Positions 1 through 6,999 of a DNA stretch of 46,502 nucleotides are shown piece by piece (within the stretch, counting starts at the first letter, position 1; every line of letters begins with the position of its first letter). The notes under the pieces were generated by a model, which saw nothing but the letters and a program-made list of their open reading frames with translations, was not told where the DNA came from and ran no database searches. A program made the position numbers and the translations under genes. Source of the stretch: Caldilineaceae bacterium (lineage in GTDB: Bacteria > Chloroflexota > Anaerolineae > Caldilineales > Caldilineaceae); the NCBI GenBank assembly GCA_019637695.1, contig JAHBVG010000049.1, forward strand, positions 1 through 46,502, written 5' to 3'.

Positions 1-275
1 ATAACCATCTCCGCTTCCAGCGAAATCTTGTCTGCATACTGATCGCCCACCTGATGAAAGAGGCTCCGTAAGTCGGATGTACGCCCGCCTTCGTCGCGTA
101 CAGATAAGGCCGCATCGACGAGGGGCTTGTCGGCCAGCGCGCTCATAAAGCGGATGGCGTCGAAAAGATTGGATTTGCCCACGCCGTTCGCCCCTGCAAC
201 ACAGGTGAACGGTCCAAAGCGCACATCGACATCGACTAGATTTTTGAAACCGGATACCTTCAGTCGGGTCAGCAT
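1..275 (-). CDS. AAA family ATPase, N-terminal part (cut by window edge)
   Basis: Reading the minus strand from an ATG at 275 gives an open frame running off the left edge of the window, so only about 91 N-terminal residues are visible. It begins MLTRLKVSGFKNLVDVDV and has a Walker A motif GANGVGKSN near residues 27-35, the pattern of RecF/SMC-like AAA_15/AAA_21 ATPases in which a first strand and 'FKNL' precede the P-loop. A good ribosome binding site, GAGGAG, lies 8 bases upstream (288..283). Such ATPases often act in DNA repair or with defence nucleases. The R-M remnant just upstream fits a decayed defence locus, but that link is inference. The partner domain and the Walker B motif lie outside the window. 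Confidence 0.85.
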   Translation of the reverse strand, partial: MLTRLKVSGFKNLVDVDVRFGPFTCVAGANGVGKSNLFDAIRFMSALADKPLVDAALSVRDEGGRTSDLRSLFHQVGDQYADKISLEAEMV

Positions 276-364
276 AATGGCTCTCCTCAAGGCGAATACG
301 GCATCACATACCTTGCTCTGAAAGAAAGTATATACCAAACGCATTGAAATCTCATCCACACATC

Positions 365-399
365 CTGGGGATCAGGGACCGGGGACTGGGGATCAGGGA
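365..399. repeat. 7-base tandem array, CTGGGGA type, 5 units
   Basis: Five successive heptamers: CTGGGGA, TCAGGGA, CCGGGGA, CTGGGGA, TCAGGGA. The 62-bp segment holding this array is flanked by exact 10-bp direct repeats AGTATATACC at 327-336 and 399-408, which could be a target-site duplication. It lies between the start of the AAA ATPase gene and the R-M remnant. Confidence 0.8.
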
Positions 400-422
400 G
401 TATATACCCAGTGAAATCGCAC

Positions 423-716
423 CTACCTACGCCCTTCAACAATCGCGATCTCCTCGTCGCTCAGGCCGTAGAGACGGTAGACGATCTGATCGATCAACCT
501 GTCGGTGAGGATGAGTTGATCTTTGACCGGCAACAGCTTGCTCAGGCTGAGGTTGTACTCGCGCTCCAGCGCTTCCTGGATGGCACGCCCCACCGGATCG
601 ACGCCCAGTTTGCGCCGATCTTGATGAACTCGTCCTCGGTCTGGGCTTTGTTCCAATCGCCCCCAAACTATTGGGAAAAGAGCGATTTGCTCATGTTGAT
701 CGTAAGTTGATACCAA
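423..716 (-). pseudogene. C-terminal remnant of a restriction-modification methylase (Eco57I-like), frameshifted
   Basis: The last 55 or so residues read LLPVKDQLILTDRLIDQ then IVYRLYGLSDEEIAIVEG, the typical C-terminal tail of Eco57I-type fused restriction/methylation proteins, where a 'TD..ID..VY.LYGLSEEEI' tail closes the protein. Upstream in the same frame the sequence stops making sense, but a neighbouring frame reads DWNKAQTEDEFIKIGA, which continues naturally into KLGVDPVGRAIQEALEREY. One base therefore appears to be missing near 605-615. No methylase or nuclease core is present, so this is a decayed fragment rather than a gene. The family call rests on the tail motif alone. Confidence 0.6.
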
Positions 717-818
717 ATTTGCGCCCAGTTCTACTCTACACCTGGCTCATTATACATCATCGATCTCTGTCCTACTCGTAAAATCGCCCTCACATCCGCT
801 ACAATAGGACACAGGAGA

Positions 819-846
819 CCCGCCAGGTTTTCTGAAATCTGGCGGG
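819..846. repeat. Hairpin with TTTTCTGAAA core, copy 1
   Basis: CCCGCCAG (819-826) pairs with CTGGCGGG (839-846) around the core GTTTTCTGAAAT. The same core, with different but self-complementary stems, recurs at 25459-25492 and 38168-38193. It lies 55 bases upstream of the glycoside-hydrolase-like gene. Confidence 0.75.
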
Positions 847-901
847 CCTCCCAATACTATCGCAGTTCACCCAATCTACCACACCATCGGAGACCCCTCC
901 T

Positions 902-2932
902 ATGACCAATGATTTTCTCCGCTTCCGCCAGATCCATCTCGACTTTCATACCAGCGAGGACATCGCCGGCATCGGCGCGGCCTTTGACGCCGAAGCGTGG
1001 GCCGAGCAGTTGGTGGCCGCACGCGTGGACTCGATCACCTGCTTTGCCCGCTGCCACCACGGCTGGATCTATTACGACACGCAGAAGCACCCGGAAAGAC
1101 GCCATCCCGATTTGGCGCGCAACCTGCTTGTGGAACAGATCAACGTGGCCCACGCCGCCAACATCCGCGTGCCGATCTACACGACGGTGATGTGGGATCA
1201 CTACACCGCCGAGCGACACCCCGAATGGCTGCAAATGGACGAGAGCGGCCGCGTCATCGGCACGCCCCCCTTTGAGGCTGGTTTCTATCGCAAACTCTGC
1301 CTCAACTCGCCCTATGTTGACTTCCTCAAGGAGCATGTGGCCGAGATGTTCGAGACCCTCCCCGCCGTGGATGGTTTCTTCTTCGACATTGTCCACCCGC
1401 AGGAGTGCGCCTGTTTCCGCTGCAAGGCCGATATGCTGGCGCAAGGACTCGACCCATCCAATGCAATTCATCGCAAAGAGTTCGGCATGGGCGTCATGTA
1501 CCGCTTTATGGAGGAGATGAGCGCCTTCGTGCGCACTTTCGACGCCGAAGCCACCATCTTCTACAACGGCGGCCATGTGGGTCCGATGCACCGCCCGGTC
1601 AAGGATACTTTCAGCCATTGGGAACTGGAATCGCTGCCCAGCGGCGGCTGGGGCTATACCCACTTTCCGCTAGCCGTGCGCTACGCCCGTGCCCTCGGCA
1701 TCGATTATCTGGGCATGACCGGCAAATTTCACACCTCGTGGGGAGATTTTCACTCGTATAAGAACCCGGCGGCGCTCCAGTTTGAGTGTTTTCAGATGTT
1801 GGCGAATGGGGCTAAATGCTCGATTGGGGATCAACTCCACCCCAGCGGACAACTCGACGACGCCACGTACCGGCTGATCGGTTCGGTCTACGCCGAGGTG
1901 GAAAAAAAAGAACCCTGGTGTCGCGGCGCGGTTCCCGTGAGCGAGATCGGCGTCTTCACCCCAGAGGAATTTACGGGCGAGCGCCACACGCCGCAAACTA
2001 TGGCCGCGGTGAAGATGTTGCAGCAGGGCGGCTATCAGTTCGACATCCTCGACAGCGCCGCCGATCTTTCGCCCTATCGTGTGCTGATCCTGCCCGACGC
2101 CATCCCGCTTGCGCCGGAATTTGCGACGAAGTTGAACGACTTCCTCGCCGCCGGTGGGGGGATCATCGCCTCGTTCGCGTCGGGGATGAACGCCGAGCGC
2201 ACAGACTTTGCCTTCGATGCGCTAGGGGTGGCGTTGATCGGTGAGGGTGAGCGCGACGACAAAGGGCGGCTTGTGCGCGGACGCCATTACGCCAAGGGCG
2301 ACTATCTCGACTATCTGCGTGTGGGCGAAGGGCTGCGCAAGGGGTTGTGGCAGACCGACTATGCCATGTACATGCGGGGGATGCAGATCGCCGCCGGCGA
2401 AGGAACCACGCTGCTGGCCGAGACGGTTTCGTCCTATTTTGACCGCACGTGGGAACACTTCTGCTCGCACCGGCAGACGCCATCTTCGGGCGAGGTGAGT
2501 GGGCCAGCGATTGTGCGCAAGGGCAACGCCATCTACTTTGCCCATCCCATCTTCGGGCAATATCAACAGAACGCGCCGCGCTGGTGCAAGCTGCTCCTCT
2601 TCAACGCGCTAGATCTGCTGCTGCCCGATCCGTTGATCCGCCACCAGGGGCCGAGTACGCTGCTGGTCACCGTCAACGAGCAAGCGGCGCAGAACCGGTG
2701 GATCGTCCACCTGCTCCATTACATCCCCGAACGCCGCGGCGAGGAGTTCGACGTGATCGAAGATGTGATCCCCTTGCACGAGCTGACCCTTTCCGTCGTC
2801 GCGCCGCAGCCGGTGAGCGCCGTCCGCACGGCGCCGGGAGGCGAAGCGCTGGACTTTGCTGAAATCAACGGGCGCGTCAACTTTACCCTTCCCCGTTTGG
2901 AAGGGCATCAGATGATCGAGTTGGCTTTTTAA
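902..2932 (+). CDS. Glycoside-hydrolase-like protein (GHL6 barrel plus beta-galactosidase trimerisation domain)
   Basis: A 676-aa cytoplasmic-type protein without a signal peptide. Residues about 1-330 look like a TIM-barrel hydrolase: RQIHLDFHTSEDIAGIG at the start, a 'CFARCHHGWIYYDT' strand, 'VDGFFFDIVHPQECACFRC' where a barrel acid would sit, then 'FYNGGHVGP'. This resembles the hypothetical glycosyl hydrolase 6 family (alpha-L-fucosidase/GH42-like). Residues about 345-450 (VSEIGVFTPEEF ... YRVLILPDAIPLAPEF ... FLAAGGGIIASF) match the flavodoxin-like beta-galactosidase trimerisation domain. The C-terminal part is beta-rich. GGAG sits 9 bases before the ATG. The substrate is not known. It stands alone, although an MFS transporter follows in the same direction about 500 bases on and could import a sugar. 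Confidence 0.8.
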   Translation: MTNDFLRFRQIHLDFHTSEDIAGIGAAFDAEAWAEQLVAARVDSITCFARCHHGWIYYDTQKHPERRHPDLARNLLVEQINVAHAANIRVPIYTTVMWDHYTAERHPEWLQMDESGRVIGTPPFEAGFYRKLCLNSPYVDFLKEHVAEMFETLPAVDGFFFDIVHPQECACFRCKADMLAQGLDPSNAIHRKEFGMGVMYRFMEEMSAFVRTFDAEATIFYNGGHVGPMHRPVKDTFSHWELESLPSGGWGYTHFPLAVRYARALGIDYLGMTGKFHTSWGDFHSYKNPAALQFECFQMLANGAKCSIGDQLHPSGQLDDATYRLIGSVYAEVEKKEPWCRGAVPVSEIGVFTPEEFTGERHTPQTMAAVKMLQQGGYQFDILDSAADLSPYRVLILPDAIPLAPEFATKLNDFLAAGGGIIASFASGMNAERTDFAFDALGVALIGEGERDDKGRLVRGRHYAKGDYLDYLRVGEGLRKGLWQTDYAMYMRGMQIAAGEGTTLLAETVSSYFDRTWEHFCSHRQTPSSGEVSGPAIVRKGNAIYFAHPIFGQYQQNAPRWCKLLLFNALDLLLPDPLIRHQGPSTLLVTVNEQAAQNRWIVHLLHYIPERRGEEFDVIEDVIPLHELTLSVVAPQPVSAVRTAPGGEALDFAEINGRVNFTLPRLEGHQMIELAF

Positions 2933-2935
2933 TTC

Positions 2936-2989
2936 TGTAGGACGGAATGGTAATCCTTCCAGAGGGGCGGAATGACATTCCGCCCTACA
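2936..2989. repeat. Imperfect inverted repeat built on a GGGCGGAATG palindrome
   Basis: GGGCGGAATG (2965-2974) and CATTCCGCCC (2976-2985) form a perfect 10-bp palindrome about one base. The longer arm TGTAGGACGGAATG (2936-2949) can also pair with CATTCCGCCCTACA (2976-2989) with one mismatch. It begins a few bases after the hydrolase stop codon and could act as a terminator, but no T-run follows. Confidence 0.6.
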
Positions 2990-2996
2990 TTCTGGA

Positions 2997-3071
2997 TAGG
3001 GGTTTGGGTGGACGGCTCACAAAATTCGTCTGCGTAAGCCATTGCTCGTCTGCCATCCACCCAAACCCCTA
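2997..3071. repeat. 75-bp palindromic element, copy 1
   Basis: Terminal inverted arms TAGGGGTTTGGGTGGACGGC and the complement in GCCATCCACCCAAACCCCTA flank a centre containing CGTCTGCGTAAGCCATTGCT. A second copy at 36322-36395 differs at only a handful of positions. It has no coding capacity and is miniature-element-like. The rest of this gene-free stretch up to 3428 holds only the hairpin at 3327-3357. Short open frames there have no ribosome binding site or recognisable content. Confidence 0.75.
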
Positions 3072-3326
3072 CAAATCATCTTTTGTAACACAGATTTGGT
3101 GATGGATGGGGAGGAGTTAAGATCAATAGCATACGATTGCCCGACGAAGCGTCGTCAGCCCTGCACCAGACCATCTTTCCAGAGCAAATGGGGGCGGAAA
3201 GAGCGTGCATTCCAGATCACACAACGCCATTTGTGTTCTTGGCGGTTGCCAGGGGTGTAGTATCATACATAAGCAGCCCTACGACGTTTTGGCGATCAGC
3301 AGGGTTCATAAAACTCAGCATATCAG

Positions 3327-3357
3327 AAGCGGATCATCCTTTTTGGATTGTCCGCTT
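3327..3357 (+). terminator. Stem-loop with T-rich flank upstream of the MFS gene
   Basis: AAGCGGA (3327-3333) pairs with TCCGCTT (3351-3357), with an inner imperfect stem and a TTTTT loop. The downstream sequence GGTTTATTTT is T-rich. It could end transcription arriving from the hydrolase gene or act as a leader hairpin for the transporter. The choice between these is open. Confidence 0.35.
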
Positions 3358-3428
3358 CGGTTTATTTTGCAGGACTTTTCGTTTGATCCGCCTTGCCAAC
3401 CAACGATGATACAGATCAAGTTCAGACC

Positions 3429-4811
3429 ATGACAGCCACCACCAACTCATCCCAGCAGTCGCCAACAGGACGCCTCGCCAGTGTGCGCGACAGGTTGACG
3501 CAGACGCGTACCCGATTGGGCGCCATCCCTGCCTGGTTTCGCACAGCGCAGATGGAATTGAACGCCAGAAATGCGCGTTTCCTTGAGGTTGAGATCTTTT
3601 GGGCCTCGTTCCTCAGCGCGGCGGCCACTTTCAACGCCGCCTTTGCCGTGCGCTTGGGCGCATCCAACCAGGAGATCGGCTGGCTCACATCCATGCCAGC
3701 CCTGCTCGCCTTCCTCGTCACCATCCCTGCGGGTCGTTATTTCAGCCGCCAGCGCCATTGGATGAGCCCGATTGTGCGCAGCCTCTTTGTCTATCGATTC
3801 GGCTTTCTGGTGATTGCGCTCTTGCCCTGGTTCCCTCTCCCCGCCAAGGAGAGCCTGCTGATCTGGACGCTGATCCTCTTTACGATCCCGGCTCACTTTT
3901 TCTCGGTTGGGTGGAACTCGATGATGGCCGACGCCATCCCCGAAATCAACCGCGCCAAAGTCTTTGCCCTGCGCAACAGCATTGCCGCCATTGCCCTCAC
4001 CGGCGGGATCTTTGCGGCGGGTCTGTGGCTGGAATATGCGCCCTTCCCCTTCAACTATCAGGCCATGTACTTTGTCGGCTTCCTGGCGTCAATGATCAGC
4101 CTCTACTACATCGCCAAGATCCGCCTGCCTGAACGTAAGGAAGTAGCGCCTGTGGAAGTTCCACAAGATCGGCTCACACTTCGCCAAAAATGGGCGAGGG
4201 TCTTCGGCGCCGATGGATTGTTCCGCCGCCAGCCTGATTTTACCCGAATCGTGATCAACACCTTCCTTCACGGCGTTGGGCTGTGGATGGTAGGTCCGCT
4301 TTACGTACTCTATTATGTGCGCGGGCTGGGCGCGGCGGAGGGATGGCTGGGGTTGAACGGCATGTTGGCCAATCTGACGCCGATAGTGGGTTACTTCGTC
4401 TGGCAGCGGGCGACAGTGCGTTGGGGTGAAAACAGAGTACTCAAATTGAGCATCACGGCCATTGGCCTATACCCATTGCTGGTGGGCGCTTCGCCCAACC
4501 TCACGTTGATCCTGGTGTGGACGGGACTTTACGGCGTGCTGGCTCCTGGCGTCGCCCTCACCCACTTCCCCATGCTCCTAAAAATCTGCCCTGAAGGTGA
4601 GCGTCCTTTCTACATGGGGGTCTTCACCACGCTGATGAACCTGGGCGCGTTTATCATGCCCATGATCGGCGTCGTGCTGGCCGACATTTATGGCTTACAG
4701 CCTGTGCTGATTGCGGGCGGCGTCATCACCCTGATTGGATCAGCCTCGTTCGTCTTTTGGCCCCTACAGACAGCAGACAGTCTTAGCATCCGGCGCGAAA
4801 AATATACATAA
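3429..4811 (+). CDS. Major facilitator superfamily (MFS) transporter
   Basis: About 460 aa from the ATG at 3429, with an in-frame ATG at 3393 as an alternative. Neither has a clear ribosome binding site. After a polar N-terminus of about 50 residues come repeated hydrophobic segments, for example ASFLSAAATFNAAFAV, LLAFLVTIPAGRYFS, FGFLVIALLPWF and the C-terminal MPMIGVVLADIYG ... VLIAGGVITLIGS, consistent with roughly 10-12 membrane helices. The segment WNSMMADAIPEINRAKVFALRN is the loop typical of MFS proteins of this size. It acts in the cytoplasmic membrane. The substrate cannot be told from sequence. The adjacent glycoside-hydrolase-like gene makes a carbohydrate possible. Confidence 0.85.
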   Translation: MTATTNSSQQSPTGRLASVRDRLTQTRTRLGAIPAWFRTAQMELNARNARFLEVEIFWASFLSAAATFNAAFAVRLGASNQEIGWLTSMPALLAFLVTIPAGRYFSRQRHWMSPIVRSLFVYRFGFLVIALLPWFPLPAKESLLIWTLILFTIPAHFFSVGWNSMMADAIPEINRAKVFALRNSIAAIALTGGIFAAGLWLEYAPFPFNYQAMYFVGFLASMISLYYIAKIRLPERKEVAPVEVPQDRLTLRQKWARVFGADGLFRRQPDFTRIVINTFLHGVGLWMVGPLYVLYYVRGLGAAEGWLGLNGMLANLTPIVGYFVWQRATVRWGENRVLKLSITAIGLYPLLVGASPNLTLILVWTGLYGVLAPGVALTHFPMLLKICPEGERPFYMGVFTTLMNLGAFIMPMIGVVLADIYGLQPVLIAGGVITLIGSASFVFWPLQTADSLSIRREKYT

Positions 4812-4965
4812 ACAGGATACTCCGGTTTGGAAGAGAACTCTACCCTGAACTCAGTATGTTCTGCAGCTTACAATAGATTCATTACGCAAAATTAGGCTAA
4901 ACAGGATGAAAACATAACAAATCACTGTTAAATGGAGAGAAATATCAGCAAATTCGTCAAAATTA

Positions 4966-4994
4966 TTGACAAGTTTACATTTTTATGGGATTAT
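4966..4994 (+). promoter_or_regulatory. Possible sigma70-type promoter in AT-rich gap
   Basis: TTGACA (4966-4971), a 17-base spacer, then GATTAT (4989-4994). It lies in a 470-base AT-rich gene-free stretch (4812-5283) with no other structure I can identify, about 290 bases before the small secreted protein, so the link to that gene is uncertain. Confidence 0.3.
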
Positions 4995-5283
4995 AGGATC
5001 AAATAGTACTTCTCATCTTACGAAATTGTTCTCCAGACCTGACAATATAAACAATCTATCGTTAAGCCGCAAACTCTAGTATGAATTCGGAATAAGATCA
5101 AGGCAATTTACCCTACGAAGTTTTGGTATCAAAGCGGGCCTACATTAGAACCACTTTCTATTCACTATGGGTAACCAAGGGTCTATGCAGCACATGTTCG
5201 GTTTTTCAGAGAATTTAGATGTCAAAGCATAGAACCTAATTTCCTAACTTGTGAGCTTTCAATGTAAAGAAAGGTAGAGCCTG

Positions 5284-5805
5284 ATGAATAAGTTGTTACA
5301 CTCATTCGTAATTGCAGCGTTCGTGGTAGTTATTGCAGTTGCCGTAGGGGTTGCTGCTGTTAACGCCGTTACTCCTAGTACAAACGATGAGAACCGTACC
5401 AAAGGATGGGCGCATGTCAATGAAGTCAGCAAAGATATTGGTGAAATAACCCTAGAGTTTGTTAGCACTAGAAATTTCTGGAGTTGTTTTGAATACCGCT
5501 CAGATGGTGATACCAGCCAGAAGACAAGCGACACCAATTTTAACTCAGATGTTAACGATGGACTTTACCCCTATTACTGCATTAACAACTCTATACGCAC
5601 GCAAACAATTCCTGCGAACGAATATGTCGAAATCCGTATGGTATTTGGCGCAGAGCGTGATGAGCGTTTCGATTGGACACGTTTTGATGTATTGCCTGAT
5701 GCCCAGACTAAACAAGATTGCATGAACAATGGCTGGCAAACGTTCGGTTTTCGGAATCAAGGCCAATGCATTCAATTTGTTAACACCGGCAAGGATTCAC
5801 GCTAA
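5284..5805 (+). CDS. Small secreted or membrane-anchored protein with a Cys-rich C-terminal motif
   Basis: 173 aa. Residues 1-30 (MNKLLHSFVIAAFVVVIAVA...) form a signal peptide or anchor, so the rest is probably outside the membrane. The C-terminus, TKQDCMNNGWQTFGFRNQG followed by QCIQFVN, matches a short motif seen at the end of many secreted proteins of Actinobacteria and Chloroflexota ('KDDCKNGGWQ.F.FKNQGQCV.FV'); its function is unknown. Two further cysteines near residues 67 and 98 may form a disulfide. GAAAGGT precedes the ATG. Codon use and the flanks are clearly AT-richer than neighbouring genes, which suggests acquisition by transfer. A strong terminator follows. Confidence 0.75.
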   Translation: MNKLLHSFVIAAFVVVIAVAVGVAAVNAVTPSTNDENRTKGWAHVNEVSKDIGEITLEFVSTRNFWSCFEYRSDGDTSQKTSDTNFNSDVNDGLYPYYCINNSIRTQTIPANEYVEIRMVFGAERDERFDWTRFDVLPDAQTKQDCMNNGWQTFGFRNQGQCIQFVNTGKDSR

Positions 5806-5829
5806 GTCATTACAGTAACCTCTGAACGA

Positions 5830-5860
5830 AAAACACTCCTGAATATTCAGGAGTGTTTTT
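5830..5860. terminator. Bidirectional intrinsic terminator
   Basis: Perfect palindrome AACACTCCTGAATATTCAGG continuing to AGTGTT, with an A-run on the left and TTTTT on the right. It serves the secreted-protein gene on the plus strand and the aminotransferase end of the pbpC operon on the minus strand. Confidence 0.85.
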
Positions 5861-5883
5861 CGTACTGCCCCAGTCTCTGATAC

Positions 5884-6999
5884 CTAACCTCTGTACACAA
5901 ACGCCGCCACTCCGTCGATCAACGCCTGCACATACTCCCCCGTCCCCGCCAGCCCCATGTGGCTGATGCGGGCGATCTGCCCCGTCAGCGGACCGCCGCC
6001 GGTGGCGATCATCATGTTGTGGGCATGGAGCAGATAATCGCGCAGTTCGTCAATGCTTTCCATCTCCCGCCGTTTGTATACAGTGGTGACGGTGGGGGAG
6101 GCCACTGCGTCCGCGGCCAACATCTCGAAGCCCAACTCGCGCAGGCGGCGGCGCACCGTCCCCTGGGCGTATGCATAGCGCGCCCAATGGCCGGTCAGCG
6201 TCTCCACCTCAAGGATGCGCTTGAGGCTGGCGTGCAGCCCGGCGATCAGCAGCGTCGGCGGTGTGGAGGGGAAGGGGAAAGCGGCGCGCGACCGGCTGGC
6301 CTTCCACGTGGCGAGGTTGTAATACCATCCTCGTCGCGCGGATTCCTCTTTGGCCTCAATGATCGCCCACGCCCGCTCGCTTACCGAGAGGATGCCCAAC
6401 CCTGGCGCCATCTCCAATGCCTTGTTCGAGGAGGTAGCCAGCACGTCCAATCCCCAGCGATCCACGGGCAGATCGTAGCCGCCCATGCCCGAAACCGCGT
6501 CCACGAAGATGGGCAGATCGCGGCGGTGGGCCAGTTGCGCCAGATCGCAGACCGGGTTGCGCACGCCGGTACCCGTCTCGTTGGCGACGACGGCGACGCC
6601 GGCGGCATTGGGGTGCGCATCCAGCGCAGCGGAGACTGCCGCCGCGTCGATGGCCTCGCCCCAGACGCCCTCTACCGAGATCACCGGGCAACCGTAATTT
6701 GTGAGGATCTGCACGATCCGCTCGGCGAACATGCCGTTGCGCACGACTACGACCTCCTCGCCGCTTACAAAGAGGCTGGCCAGACCGGTCTCAATCGCGC
6801 CGGAGCCGGGCGCTGTCATCACGATGATATCATTGCGCGTCTGCATGATCGTATGCAGCATCTCTACGGTTTCGGCGTAGAGCGCGAGCCAGCGCGGATC
6901 GGACATGTGGGGCACAGGTCCACCCAGCGCGGCGCGCGTCTCGTCGAAGATATCCACAGGGCCAGGGGTGAAGAGTTTGGGTGGTGTCATATAGTTCAT
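5884..6999 (-). CDS. Class V PLP-dependent aminotransferase (alanine-glyoxylate/serine-pyruvate type)
   Basis: 371 aa. The N-terminus LFTPGPVDIFDETRAALGG is the hallmark 'TPGP' start of the alanine-glyoxylate/serine-pyruvate aminotransferase group. 'TAPGSGAIETGLASLF' binds the cofactor phosphate, VDAVSGMGG supplies the Asp (about 167) that pairs with the pyridine nitrogen, and SSNKALEMAPGLG holds the Schiff-base lysine (about 193). The C-terminal GQIARISHMG is also typical. It is a cytosolic enzyme whose substrates are uncertain. Its ATG overlaps the stop codon of the upstream macroglobulin gene as TAATG, so the two are probably translationally coupled. A second ATG three codons in is possible. 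Its place in an envelope operon is unexplained. Confidence 0.9.
   Translation of the reverse strand: MNYMTPPKLFTPGPVDIFDETRAALGGPVPHMSDPRWLALYAETVEMLHTIMQTRNDIIVMTAPGSGAIETGLASLFVSGEEVVVVRNGMFAERIVQILTNYGCPVISVEGVWGEAIDAAAVSAALDAHPNAAGVAVVANETGTGVRNPVCDLAQLAHRRDLPIFVDAVSGMGGYDLPVDRWGLDVLATSSNKALEMAPGLGILSVSERAWAIIEAKEESARRGWYYNLATWKASRSRAAFPFPSTPPTLLIAGLHASLKRILEVETLTGHWARYAYAQGTVRRRLRELGFEMLAADAVASPTVTTVYKRREMESIDELRDYLLHAHNMMIATGGGPLTGQIARISHMGLAGTGEYVQALIDGVAAFVYRG

Noticed and set aside
3042..3432. Three short overlapping open frames before the MFS gene
   Set aside because: They have no ribosome binding site, no recognisable protein content, and start within the 75-bp palindromic element.
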